Positions 36,771 through 48,583 of a stretch of 64,000 bases of DNA are shown here, piece by piece. The stretch spans positions 23,805,201-23,869,200 of the forward strand of contig NC_092670.1 in assembly GCF_964355755.1 (NCBI RefSeq). Reading direction: 5' to 3'. Under the pieces are notes generated by a model. The model saw only the letters and a list, made by a program, of their open reading frames with translations. It did not search any database and was not told the origin of the DNA. The translations under genes and the position numbers were made by a program. Position 1 is the first letter of the stretch, and each line of letters begins with the position of its first letter. This DNA is from Antedon mediterranea (Eukaryota > Echinodermata > Crinoidea > Comatulida > Antedonidae).

Positions 36771-36839
36771 GTTTCGTAGTGTAGTGGTTGTCAAGTCTGC
36801 TTAACACGCAGAAGGTCCCGGTTCGAGCCCTGGCGAAAC
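36771..36839 (+). tRNA. tRNA-Val(AAC)-like gene, copy 4, six-pair acceptor stem
   Basis: This is the best-preserved copy. The order is GTTTCG, TA, D-arm with GTGTAGTGGTTGTCA, anticodon arm TCTGC-TTAACAC-GCAGA, AGGT, T-arm CCCGG-TTCGAGC-CCTGG (one mismatch), CGAAAC. Pol III A and B boxes are intact. Normal tRNA-Val, from memory, begins GTTTCCG and ends CGGAAAC; here one base is missing from each strand, so the stem stays perfect at six pairs. It may be an unusual tRNA, a pseudogene or a transposon-borne pol III promoter. The first T-run downstream is short. Confidence 0.45.
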
Positions 36840-36920
36840 CTATTTTCTTTACTTTCTAACTGTATACGTCTGTATACAGCTTCTTTCGCTGTACCCCGAG
36901 TATTGCACATTCGTGCTTGT

Positions 36921-38908
36921 TAAATCTATGAATATAATAGTTTTTTAAAATGCGTTTTTTTTTTCTTTTCTTTTTTAATGGAGGCCATGGGTGTATGTAT
37001 TAGAAACATGTTTTTTTTTAAAAGCAGGGAAATAAATGTTCAACAGAAACAATATACATTAGGAAAACCTGTATGCATATCATATCTCACTAGGGACTAA
37101 ACAACGATCATTAATATTTATGAAAATACTATGTGGTAATTTATCATAAGACCAGATGAAAAAACAGCATTCATATGCAACTATGGTTTGCATTTGAATT
37201 GAAGGCTGCAAATGCTAATGATTACTAAATAGCAAAAGAGCAATTGTTTTGCTGGTCACCAACTCGGTAAAGATTTTTTCTTTATAGTATGTGAATCAGA
37301 TAGGACACCCCTATTAAGGGGACAGTGTGTTAGGTTGTAAAGGTTTCCTTTAATAGGGATTCTACTGTACTGTTTTAACGTCTATCTCCTCTGTTAAACT
37401 CTTAAATCTTTTGTACTCATTTCGCTACCACGTCCAGACTGCTGGTTTTGTTCTTTAATCATTTGCATGCATTGCATGTTTCGAAATTCATTAACGAATA
37501 TGAAGTGACAGATAATAGAGTCTAATATGTTTTTAGCATAGATGAATACACTGTCAATTATTTACTGTTTTTGCAAGGAATATTCTGTTTGAAATAATTA
37601 TTTAATCAAAACATTTGCAATTAATGTTTTAGTTGCATCAATACAGCAAAAGCAATACAAACAATATGTAAGCCTAGCCAGATGTTTTATTGGATAGCAA
37701 TTGGAAAACTAACCAACCAACTTCAAGCAAGCTTAAGAAACTAAACAATTTCAGAGTGTCAGAAATACCTTTGGGACACCTTACAATGATTGGGGGGGGG
37801 GGGGGGGGCGGGGGTGGAAATATATTGTTTCACATAGTAAACTTTAGTTTACCGAAATGCGGCTAGTAAATTGTAAATCTATGTACTGTACTATCAAGAT
37901 GTTGAGGAAATTGAACCTTTTGTGGAAAATGAGAGATTACTCAAAATAGACTGAAAGATGTACTAAAGCAAGCATGAAAATGTTATTAAAAGAGAAAAAT
38001 ATCACCAGGAGTTTCAGTCAATTAAGTATTTGAATAAAGATGCGTTACACTAGATGGAAGAAACTCGCTTAAGTGAGACCTCACACTGTGATATAATCGA
38101 TGTATGCGCCAGTCATCATTGTACATGCAGCTAAATATGTAGCCCGAAGATTAAGGTCTTAAAAGTCTGAATCTAAGCTAAAGGAAGAGTAATATTAGGA
38201 CTTAAATCTTTACTAATGGTTGGATGTAATTTACTTGATGTTATTTACGCTACAGGCGAAATCACCATCCATACACAAAAGGATGTAGAGTTGATTTATA
38301 GGATTGAAGTAAGCTTGCGTTTTATATAGCCATGTATTCAAACCTACATATATTATAATTAGTATTGTTTACTATAATCACCTGCTGGTTGGTAAACATT
38401 GAAACATTTTAAATAATCAATGACAATTACCATGCTAACAGTACACGAGAACAACAGCTTAATTTATTAAAACTGGTATGTAAATAACCAAATCCCGATT
38501 TAAAAAAAAAAGAAATCATTGTTGGTGGTGGTTTTTTTCTACAAGTTTATCCTTTTTTAATGACAGTGGGTGGAACAGGATTTTGAAACATTAAAACTAA
38601 GTACTGAACTTATCTGATGTAAAAAACGAAAAATCAATGTGCAGATTGCTATAACCATATATTCTCAGGTAATCCCACTTCAGGTCTAATCCCAGCCACT
38701 CAGTTATTTCACAAACAGGAATATCTCCGGTATAGTCTCAGTATTGAAATTTGATCTTATCTGGATGTAGTCTTCTCTCTAACCAGTTCAGATGATGGAT
38801 ATATCAGAGAATATACGGCAATATTGATGGTAGTAATTATGCTGATTTTGAATTATAGTTACAACATTTTTTGGGAGTCAAAGTTTGACTGTTGTCAAAA
38901 TAACAATA
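36921..38908 (-). other. Intron stretch with poly(G) and pogo-like end
   Basis: Contains a pogo-like end near 37300-37370 (GGACACCCCTATTAAGGGGA, then GGGATTCTACTGTACTG) and a G17-type run at 37793-37809. No other feature recognised. Confidence 0.7.
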
Positions 38909-39345
38909 GGGAGGTTTCGCAATCTTACGAATACAATAAAGAAAACGAATATGTCACGCACACGTATTCGTTTTTCGTAAGCCAGTAAAAATCTGTTTCG
39001 CATGGCGCCGGTACGTGTTGCTTGGTGCTTGGCTGCCTAGGCCTAGCGTAACATCAAAGCGAGTGAGGACTTTAAAAACTGCTATTTATCAAAATTAACT
39101 GGCATTTTAGTAAATTACTTTAGTAAATTACTTTCAATAAAAGTATATAATCATGAATCATTTCTGATTCAAATGCAAAATGTGCAAAATAGATCAAAAA
39201 CTATACTCATTTTGTAGTTACGAATATGACTGGTGATATTCGTCAACACGAATACGCTTTACGAATATGAAATGGGGATCAGCTCTAATGTTTCACAAAT
39301 GTGTAACGTATCCGTTATCGTATTCGTAAGGTTGCGAAACCTCCC
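38909..39345 (+). mobile_element. TA-flanked MITE with ~40-bp inverted ends, copy 3
   Basis: Same ends and TA flanks as copies 1 and 2 (437 bp), with an internal deletion after CGCATGGC that removes about 60 bp seen in copy 2, and a short deletion near the right end. Confidence 0.9.
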
Positions 39346-42080
39346 TACTGTCTCAATCTCAATTGCAATTACATTTGCTACATTATCCTTGTATATTCCT
39401 TTTAGCTAATTTAATGCCACAGAAAATGAGAATTTCTTTGAACTACACAATTGAAAATGATTTCAGTATCTGATTACCAATGCAATTGTCTTTGTAAACT
39501 ATTCCCTACAGAACCTGAATAATAAACTCCTTAGAAAAGGGCAAAATAATTTGTCATGCATGAATGAACACTAGTCACATGGTTTCACAGGTGGCTGGTT
39601 TTAAAATTAGGAATGTTTTCTTTCTGATGATGAATGTATAAACCTCCATGCCAAACACCCAAAAAAACATTTAAACTTATTTTTTTCCTTATTATCTTAT
39701 TCACAAACCACTCCTTATATCTAACAATTTTGAATGTATTTCCGATTTCTGGGTGATTTTTATTAATAAAAGATTTTTCTTCAATAGGACTAACCTAGAA
39801 ATGATCTTTGAATTTTTTTTTTGCACATATCCAAAGGATGAGGTAAAATACAAGGGCTATTGAACCATGTCTTTCACATGCTAGTCCGATATCCTATACC
39901 ATGCCGCTCTCTCTATAGTGTATAAGAAATATACAAAGACAGATGAAATCGATGGGTAATAATAAGCTATAACCGATGATCTACTGAGTATTCAATACAT
40001 CACATGATTAATGATACTAGCCCTCTATCTAAATCGCTAAACCAGCCATCAGTTAAATTCACAGGTGTTGAATTAAATTCACAGGTGTCCATCAGTTAAA
40101 TTCACAGGTGTCCATCAATTAAATTTGCAGGTGTCTATCAGTTAAATTCACAGTATATCTATTTTAAATATCAGGTGTAAATAGGAATTAACAGACGGAA
40201 TGAGGAATAAATCTGTATGGTGCTAATATTTAACTAAAAAGACAATATGAAAAATTTTAAATTTTTTAAACACCAAATTCATGGAGTCTGATCTAGTTAA
40301 TAATTCGAAACAAGCCCTGTAGACAACAATGTTGATTTTCTGCAACAAGTTCATGATGACAGAAACATTATGTCCTGAATTAGTGTTAAAACTAGGAAAA
40401 TTATTATATTATTATTAAAATACTTCAGTCCTGACTTAAATTAGATGGTGCAGTTAAAACTTTTCCTACCAATTTAGCATTATGTTGAAAAAGAAACGAA
40501 ATTAATATCAACATAATGTTATATTAATATCCATGACATTTATTTACTTTTTATGTTGTTACGTAACTAGAAGAATAGACTATACAAATATCAAAACAGA
40601 AGTGACAGATGACAGATGGACGTTTTAATTCTAATTTTCTAATAACATGTCAATCACAGTCTTACAATAAAACCTGAAGAAAATCAATATGCTTGTTCAC
40701 ATTAAATTATGACCAGCTGAATCATAGAATCTACATAGGTATACAATAGCTGAAATATATTGTGTGTTTATTTGCAATTAAACTTTGCTGCAATGATCTC
40801 TTCATGTTTCAGAATGATCTATACACCTCAGTACATACATGTATGGTAAACATTGATTCTTGATAATGTTTTTGTACAGTTTTGTTTTTGATGGGCTCAA
40901 AAATCCATCCTAATCTTCTCCCTTCCTTAAATGTTGAAAAACAAAATGGTAAAACATTAATATAGAAGCATTCAAAGCTTAATTTGTACAGTTAAGCCTT
41001 TGGTCCTCCTACTTCGAAAAAAAATCCTGGATCTGCCACTGGGCCAGAGTTTATATATAATTTGTGGTGTGTGTGGGTTGAAAAATAAGAATTTAGAAAT
41101 GCTGTCTTCTCTAGGCTGCTATTCAAAGGAATAATGTGTCTGGGAGTTTTTCTTTAATGAGGAGCGGGGGGATTGAAAATAACATTGTCTTTTTCATTTG
41201 GCCTTAATGGGTTATGTTGAGTTATTGCAATGACCATCTGCTAATTGATACTCATTAAAGACGAGGAGCACATTGATTGAATAATCAAAATACATAAAGC
41301 TACTAATCAACTGTATCTGCCAATTATATCAATCCAATAAAAAGACAATTAGAAAGCTTTTAACTAATAACACTATTTCATCATATTGTTTAAATTCCAA
41401 TCAAATTGAAGAACTATAATAGTTAATATAGTTTATGTTAAATTTTGAATTTAAACAAACAATAAAGGTTATTTAGACTTAGATTCTCTGAGGTTTTAAA
41501 GATTAAAAACTTAAATTGGCATTTTAGAATTTTGCGTCAATAAACTTAAAATACTTTAGTGTCAAAAGTGTTTATATTCAACATTTCAATAAATCAACTG
41601 TGGTCTATGAATTATAGGCCTACTGCTTGTTTACATATCAGGAATAAATGATGAATGTATGAGTCAATCACATGACTCAGGGGGAAAAGGCCTACAGTAC
41701 GTTGGTTTATCCAGGTTACAACTTAAAAAGAATACTATATACATTTATAAAGGCACTTATAAAACAAATTCATAAATAATAAAGCTTTATCTTTTGTCAT
41801 GTTTAAATACAAATAAAGAATTAGATACAAGTCATAATAGATTTTTAAAAAAAAGAGACTAGATTAGGTATTCATATTTTGTCACATTTTTTGTATATAG
41901 TTGTAATAATAGGCCTATAAATGTAGTACCACTAAGGTGTGTGTTCAAAATTGCAATTTGTGATTGGAAAATGTTTATTATAAGGTTTGAATTGTTCTGA
42001 TCGCATCGTTTTTGTCAACTCTGATGTGAAAATGAAGCCAAACAGAACATTTGTCACAAAATATGGAAATAAGGTAATTA
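39346..42080 (-). other. Intron stretch with a short 24-bp repeat
   Basis: The word TTAAATTCACAGGTGTCCAT recurs four to five times at 40065-40155. A TTGGTTTATCCAGGTTAC motif occurs near 41702. Otherwise AT-rich with no recognised gene. Confidence 0.75.
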
Positions 42081-45000
42081 CTAGACATGTAACTCGTCAC
42101 TTTGACGAGTTTGGTTATCCGCCGCGCAAGTGGTGCAACATTAACATTAAGGGGATAGGTTGAGGACAAAGGGAAGTGTTCACGTTGGCATTATGACCTG
42201 AACTGAAGAGTATGATATGTTGTTATTGCTGAACTTTATTATTTAAATTCATATATAGTATACACAGTATAATCTGTATCCATATCACATACAGTGTAGA
42301 ATAGGTGAAATTACGGGACCCGCTATTTATTGCAATTGTTAACATGTTGACGGTTTTAAAATGAAACGCGAAGGTAGCAATTCCGAAAGAAAATTATCTC
42401 AGCAACAACGTATTAACGTGTAGAAGAAATTTGAATACGTTAAATATTGATGCGCGCTCTTTTAAATGTAATGAATTATGACGCAAAAGATGAAAATACG
42501 ACCTTTTTTATTTAACTGGCCATATGATGACGTCACAACATCCGATTGGCAACATTTTTACATAATTTCGTATCTACAATCCAATAGCTTCCAGAAAAAG
42601 TTTTAATCGTGATTATCACATTTTATTCTTACGAGCTATAACAGATTAAAATTTACTGTAAAGATGAAATTGATGCCACACGTGATTTAAATTTTTAGGC
42701 ATGACGACGTCATAAAAATAAAAATATTTTTAACTCATGCGAAAGATAGTTGATTGACCTAGACAATATCAAAATCGGGGTGAAAATGGAAAACGGATAA
42801 GTGGAGATGCGCTCTATTCAATGTGATGAGCTATGACGAAAGATACAAAAATCCTAAATTTTATATTCGCGTGGCCATACGATGACGTCACAATGTCCAG
42901 TTAGCCATATTAATACCTGATCAGACATCTACAACTCATCTACTTCCAGAATATGTCATCCACAAAAAGTTGACCGTCTAGTTTAGAAATTACGACTGTT
43001 TAAAAAAAGGCATATTTTAAACGAATTGTTTAACCTTTTCATAAAAAACGCGCGCAAATTGTCCAATTCGACGTGCTCGTATGACGTATCTTTAAGTCGA
43101 AATTGTTAAAAATTTGGTAAAATTACATGAAAAGGCTGGAAAAACATAAATCACGCGAAAAAAATACGTTTTCAATGCTACGTGCGCACCGCACACGTAA
43201 AAATGTGCGCACGCGTGGGAATTTTTTACATGCTTAAAACGACATGAAACGCGTAGAAAGTTGATTATAAATTAGTTTCGCGCATTTTGAAATTTTAAAT
43301 GCGCGTGCGCGCGTAACTTTGTGTAAAACACGCAATTTTTTTTCAACAGAAAGTTAGCGCATGATATAAATCAAACTTTTGCAAAGTTTCAAGTTGAAAT
43401 GTTATTTGGTTTTCGACATATGTTCAATACGAGAAAATCGTTAAATCGCGCGTACGTCACTTTGCGCAATTGTAAACATCATGAAAAGCTTCGCTTGACG
43501 ACGTTACATAAATGTCAAAATGTTAACATAGTTAACAAAATGTTATGTTTGCAAGTTTCAGAGAAAAGCGTTACACAAAAATCATACAGAAAGAAAGAAG
43601 AAGAACTAGACATGTAACTCGTCACTTTGACGAGTTTGGTTATCCGCCGCGCAAGTGGTGCAACATTAACATTAAGGGGATAGGTTGAGGACAAAAGGAA
43701 GTGTTCACGTTGGCATTATGACCTGAACTGAAGAATATGATCTGTTGTTATTGCTGAATTTTATTATTTAAATTCATATATAGTATACACAGTATAATCT
43801 GTATCCATATCACATACAGTGTAGAATATGTGAACTTACGGGACCCGCTATTTATTGCAATTTTTAACATGTTGACGGTTTTAAAATGAAACGGGAAGGT
43901 AGCAATTCCGAAAGGAAATTATCTCAGCAACAACGTATTAGCGTGTAGAAGAAATTTGAATACGTGAAATATTGATGCGCGCTCTTTTAAATGTAATGAA
44001 TTATGACGCAAAAGATGAAAATACGACCTTTTTTATTTAACTGGCCATATGATGACGTCACAACATCCGATTGGCAACATTTTTACATAATTTCGTATCT
44101 ACAATCCAATAGCTTCCAGAAAAAGTTTTAATCGTGATTATCAAATTTTATTCTTACGAGCTATAACAGATTAAAATTTACTGTAAAGATGAAATTGATG
44201 CCACACGTGATTTAAATTTTTAGGCATGATGACGTCAAAAAAATTAAAATATTTTTAACTCATGCGAAAGATAGTTGATTGACCTAGACAATATCAAAAT
44301 CGGGGTGAAAATGGAAAACGGATAAGTGGAGATGCGCTCTATTCAATGTGATGAGCTATGACGAAAGATACAAAAATCCTAAATTTTATATTCGCGTGGC
44401 CATACGATGACGTCACAATGTCCGGTTAGCCATATTAATACCTGATCCGATATCTACAACTCATCTACTTCTAGAAAATGTCATCCACAAAAATTTGACC
44501 GTCTAGTTTAGAAATTACGACTGTTTAAAAAAAGTCATATTTTAAACGAATTTTTTAACCTTTTCATAAAAAACGCGCGCAAATTGGCCAATTCGACGTG
44601 CTCGTATGACGTATCTTTAAGTCAAAATTGTTTAAAATTTGGTAAAATTACTAGAAAAGGCTGAAAAAACATAAATCACGCGAAAAAATTACGTTTTCAA
44701 TTCTACGTGCGCACCGCACACGTAAAAATGTGCGCACGCGTGGGAATTTTTGACATGCTTAAAACGACATGAAACGCGTAGAAAGTTGATTATAAATTAA
44801 TTTTGCGCATTTTGAAATTTTAAATGCGCGTGCACGCGTAACTTTGTGTATAACACGCAATTTTTTTTCAACAGAAAGTTAGCGCATGATATAAATTAAA
44901 CTTTTGCAAAGTTTCAAGTTGAAATGTTATTTGGTTGTCGAGCTATGTTAAATACGACAAAATCGTTAAATCGCGCGTAAGTCACGTTGCGCAATTGTAA

Positions 45001-46801
45001 ACGTCATGAAAAGCTTCGCTTGACGACGTTACGTAAATGTCAATATGTTAAGATAGTTACCAAAATGTTATGTTTGCGAGTTTTGGAGAAAAGCGTTACA
45101 CAAAAATCATACAGAAAGAAAGAAGAAAAATAAAAAGATGATGATTTCGTACAATCACAAGAGGTTATCCTGCAACTTCGTTGCGGATAACCAATAAAAA
45201 GTTGACTAGACATGTAACTCGTCACTTTGACGAGTTTGGTTATCCGCCGCGCAAGTGGTGCAACATTAACATTAAGGGGATAGGTTGAGGACAAAGGGAA
45301 GTGTTCACGTTGGCATTATGACCTGAACTGAAGAGTATGATATGTTGTTATTGCTGAACTTTATTATTTAAATTCATATATAGTATACACAGTATAATCT
45401 GTATCCATATCACATACAGTGTAGAATAGGTGAAATTACGGGACCCGCTATTTATTGCAATTGTTAACATGTTGACGGTTTTAAAATGAAACGCGAAGGT
45501 AGCAATTCCGAAAGAAAATTATCTCAGCAACAACGTATTAACGTGTAGAAGAAATTTGAATACGTTAAATATTGATGCGCGCTCTTTTAAATGTAATGAA
45601 TTATGACGCAAAAGATGAAAATACGACCTTTTTTATTTAACTGGCCATATGATGACGTCACAACATCCGATTGGCAACATTTTTACATAATTTCGTATCT
45701 ACAATCCAATAGCTTCCAGAAAAAGTTTTAATCGTGATTATCACATTTTATTCTTACGAGCTATAACAGATTAAAATTTACTGTAAAGATGAAATTGATG
45801 CCACACGTGATTTAAATTTTTAGGCATGACGACGTCATAAAAATAAAAATATTTTTAACTCATGCGAAAGATAGTTGATTGACCTAGACAATATCAAAAT
45901 CGGGGTGAAAATGGAAAACGGATAAGTGGAGATGCGCTCTATTCAATGTGATGAGCTATGACGAAAGATACAAAAATCCTAAATTTTATATTCGCGTGGC
46001 CATACGATGACGTCACAATGTCCAGTTAGCCATATTAATACCTGATCAGACATCTACAACTCATCTACTTCCAGAATATGTCATCCACAAAAAGTTGACC
46101 GTCTAGTTTAGAAATTACGACTGTTTAAAAAAAGGCATATTTTAAACGAATTGTTTAACCTTTTCATAAAAAACGCGCGCAAATTGTCCAATTCGACGTG
46201 CTCGTATGACGTATCTTTAAGTCGAAATTGTTAAAAATTTGGTAAAATTACATGAAAAGGCTGGAAAAACATAAATCACGCGAAAAAAATACGTTTTCAA
46301 TGCTACGTGCGCACCGCACACGTAAAAATGTGCGCACGCGTGGGAATTTTTTACATGCTTAAAACGACATGAAACGCGTAGAAAGTTGATTATAAATTAG
46401 TTTCGCGCATTTTGAAATTTTAAATGCGCGTGCGCGCGTAACTTTGTGTAAAACACGCAATTTTTTTTCAACAGAAAGTTAGCGCATGATATAAATTAAA
46501 CTTTTGCAAAGTTTCAAGTTGAAATGTTATTTGGTTTTCGACATATGTTCAATACGAGAAAATCGTTAAATCGCGCGTACGTCACTTTGCGCAATTGTAA
46601 ACATCATGAAAAGCTTCGCTTGACGACGTTACATAAATGTCAAAATGTTAACATAGTTAACAAAATGTTATGTTTGCAAGTTTCAGAGAAAAGCGTTACA
46701 CAAAAATCATACAGAAAGAAAGAAGAAGAATAAAAAGTTGATGATGATGATGATTTCGTACAATCACAAGAGGTTATCCTGCAACTTCGTTGCGGATAAC
46801 C
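42081..46801 (+). mobile_element. Head-to-tail triple array of a 1.5-1.6 kb element with terminal hairpins
   Basis: Three units start CTAGACATGTAACTCGTCAC at 42081, 43606 and 45206. Unit 1 (1525 bp) lacks the 3' hairpin; unit 2 runs to 45192 and unit 3 to 46801, each ending GCGGATAACC. The 5' end has a hairpin AACTCGTCA-CTT-TGACGAGTT followed by GGTTATCCGC; the 3' end has GGTTATCC-GCAAC-TTC-GTTGC-GGATAACC, so a subterminal word is shared in inverse orientation. Each unit holds three CRE-like TGACGTCA-type palindromes. AATTA flanks the whole array on both sides (42076-42080; 46802-46806). Short ORFs inside units are not gene-like. The layout recalls Helitron2/Helentron-type elements, without proof. 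Confidence 0.75.
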
Positions 46802-47743
46802 AATTATATTTATAAACAGGTGTTATGATGAAGTTAGGAAGATATTTTTCTGGAAAATGCAAAAAAAAAATAATCCTATAGCTCACGTACAGCGCATTCT
46901 TTAATCACACACAACAATATGGAATACATTTTTATTGTCTACGATGCTATAAACGTGCATTGCATTTATTGTGATTGACGTCAGAGAACCAATTTATGGC
47001 TAAAATTACTGCAGAACCTTCGAGAAACATTGGCATTTGGCAAGTACTGTACACACATATTATTCTTTTGGGTGATTACATTGTGTTATTTATAATTGTC
47101 TATAATTATTACAATAACAGACAAGGATGCAGAAAGGGTATATGGTATCAGGTTTCATTATAACAATGAAATTAATTGCTATAAATGTATATATTTAACA
47201 TTTAGAATTTGAAATCGAAATTTAATTATGGTAGAAGGGTTTTTGTAATATTATATTTCACAGTGAGGTAAAACCGAAGGCTAGAGGGCGTACTCCAGAC
47301 TGAAAAGTGATTCTAACAGGAGGGGAACCAACAAGATGGCGGCCTTAAATGTGTTCAAAAACATTATTTAATATAAAAAATAATAATCTAATATAATACA
47401 TTAAGACCACATAAATTACAACACATATTCTTGCTAAAGCACAGTGAAGTTTTTATAAAATTAAATATAATTATTATTAATCGCAATAGAATGAATAATT
47501 TCTTGGTAATCCAGCATTTTTTGTATACGAGGATATGGCAAGGTCTGCGGTACATGGTTTTGAAATATTTATTCGCTCAGTTCCCTCTTACTAAGTATAA
47601 ATATACAGTTTTCAAACGTTATTAATGCCTAAAATAAACTTTAGGTAATGTTTACTTAGATGGCAGTGTTTAAAATGAATCAGAATATATTCTATAACTA
47701 TACAAGCGAAAATATTTTGATAGAAAACACTATCCAACTAGTT

Positions 47744-47828
47744 TGACAAAAAAAAGTGTGATGTTCCCGAATATCGTAGTGATATTACATCATCATGTCC
47801 ATATATGGGTACATCACATTTTTTGTCA
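47744..47828. mobile_element. 85-bp hairpin-like miniature element
   Basis: The left end TGACAAAAAAAAGTGTGATG and the right end CATCACATTTTTTGTCA are inverted copies, continued by TTCCC against GGGTA. There is little room for anything but the arms. Confidence 0.65.
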
Positions 47829-48537
47829 CATAAAGTGTATGTATAATGTATACAAGGCTTTACTGTCATGCTAAGAGGCAAATATGGAACAATATTCTAT
47901 AGTTAGGCTATAAATGTTATCGAATCTATATTTGTGGAACATCTGAGGTGGAATAGGGAGGTAATTCAAGATGGTTATCAAAAAAGTTTTGCATTTTGTC
48001 CACATATCCTCGAATTTATTTTATATTTATAACTTTGAATTAAAAACACTTGTAATTTATAGGTGGGCTTAGACCAAATACAAGTATGATTTATACAGAA
48101 TTAGACAACATTTCAAATATCATCAATACTGTATTAGTTCATATTGCAAGGACATGCTTGAATAGGCAAGAAGGATATGCTTCAGCGAGTAGCATGCATG
48201 AATGAGCAGCAGCAGGTAGTGAGTCTATCTTATAATTATTGTTTAATAATAATAATATTACTACTACTACAAAATACAGAGCAGGATAAAGCTGATTGAA
48301 AACTGCGATGTTTTTAACGAAACAAAACAAATCATTTTAATTCAGATTTATAATATTATACTGGTATTTCAGTTGTCAAAGCATATATGCAAATAACCTA
48401 GAAGTATAAATTAAAATATATTTAAATAATACCAAGTGTATTAATTAAGGTATCTTATAAAAAATAACACACATAACTAAATTTCATTGCAGTCTATTAT
48501 CAATGAAAAGAAGGACTTATTTTCATTAGTAATAGCA

Positions 48538-48583
48538 GGAAAGAGTTAAATTACTGTAATTTAATTTGTAATTTAACTCTTCC
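48538..48583. repeat. Hairpin GGAAAGAGTTAAATTAC / GTAATTTAACTCTTCC
   Basis: A 16-pair stem with one extra A on the left strand and a 13-nt AT loop. Confidence 0.85.

Larger units (their letters stand above)
33109..36920. mobile_element. 3.8-kb inverted-repeat DNA element carrying an unknown ORF and tRNA-Val-like copies
   Basis: The ends ACAAGCACGAATGTGCAATA (33109) and TATTGCACATTCGTGCTTGT (ending 36920) are exact complements, and the match continues through CTCGGGGTACAGC to the GAAGCTGT word with one small indel. A second, longer inverted pair lies inside (33265-33432 against 35525-35713 and again 35949-36135). Between the arms are a 15-bp minisatellite, about 1 kb of AT-rich DNA and a GC-richer ORF at 34756-35253. 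The right arm is expanded by repeated units each holding a tRNA-Val-like sequence. The target duplication is unclear (TAAA-like on both sides), so the superfamily is unassigned. Confidence 0.75.

Noticed and set aside
37793-37809. Poly(G) run
   Set aside because: A simple homopolymer; length is probably uncertain in sequencing, and no G-quadruplex context beyond the run itself.
43399-46733. Repeated 69-72 codon ORF in units 1 and 3 of the 1.6-kb array
   Set aside because: It is disrupted in unit 2 and is composed of element sequence with no domain; likely incidental.
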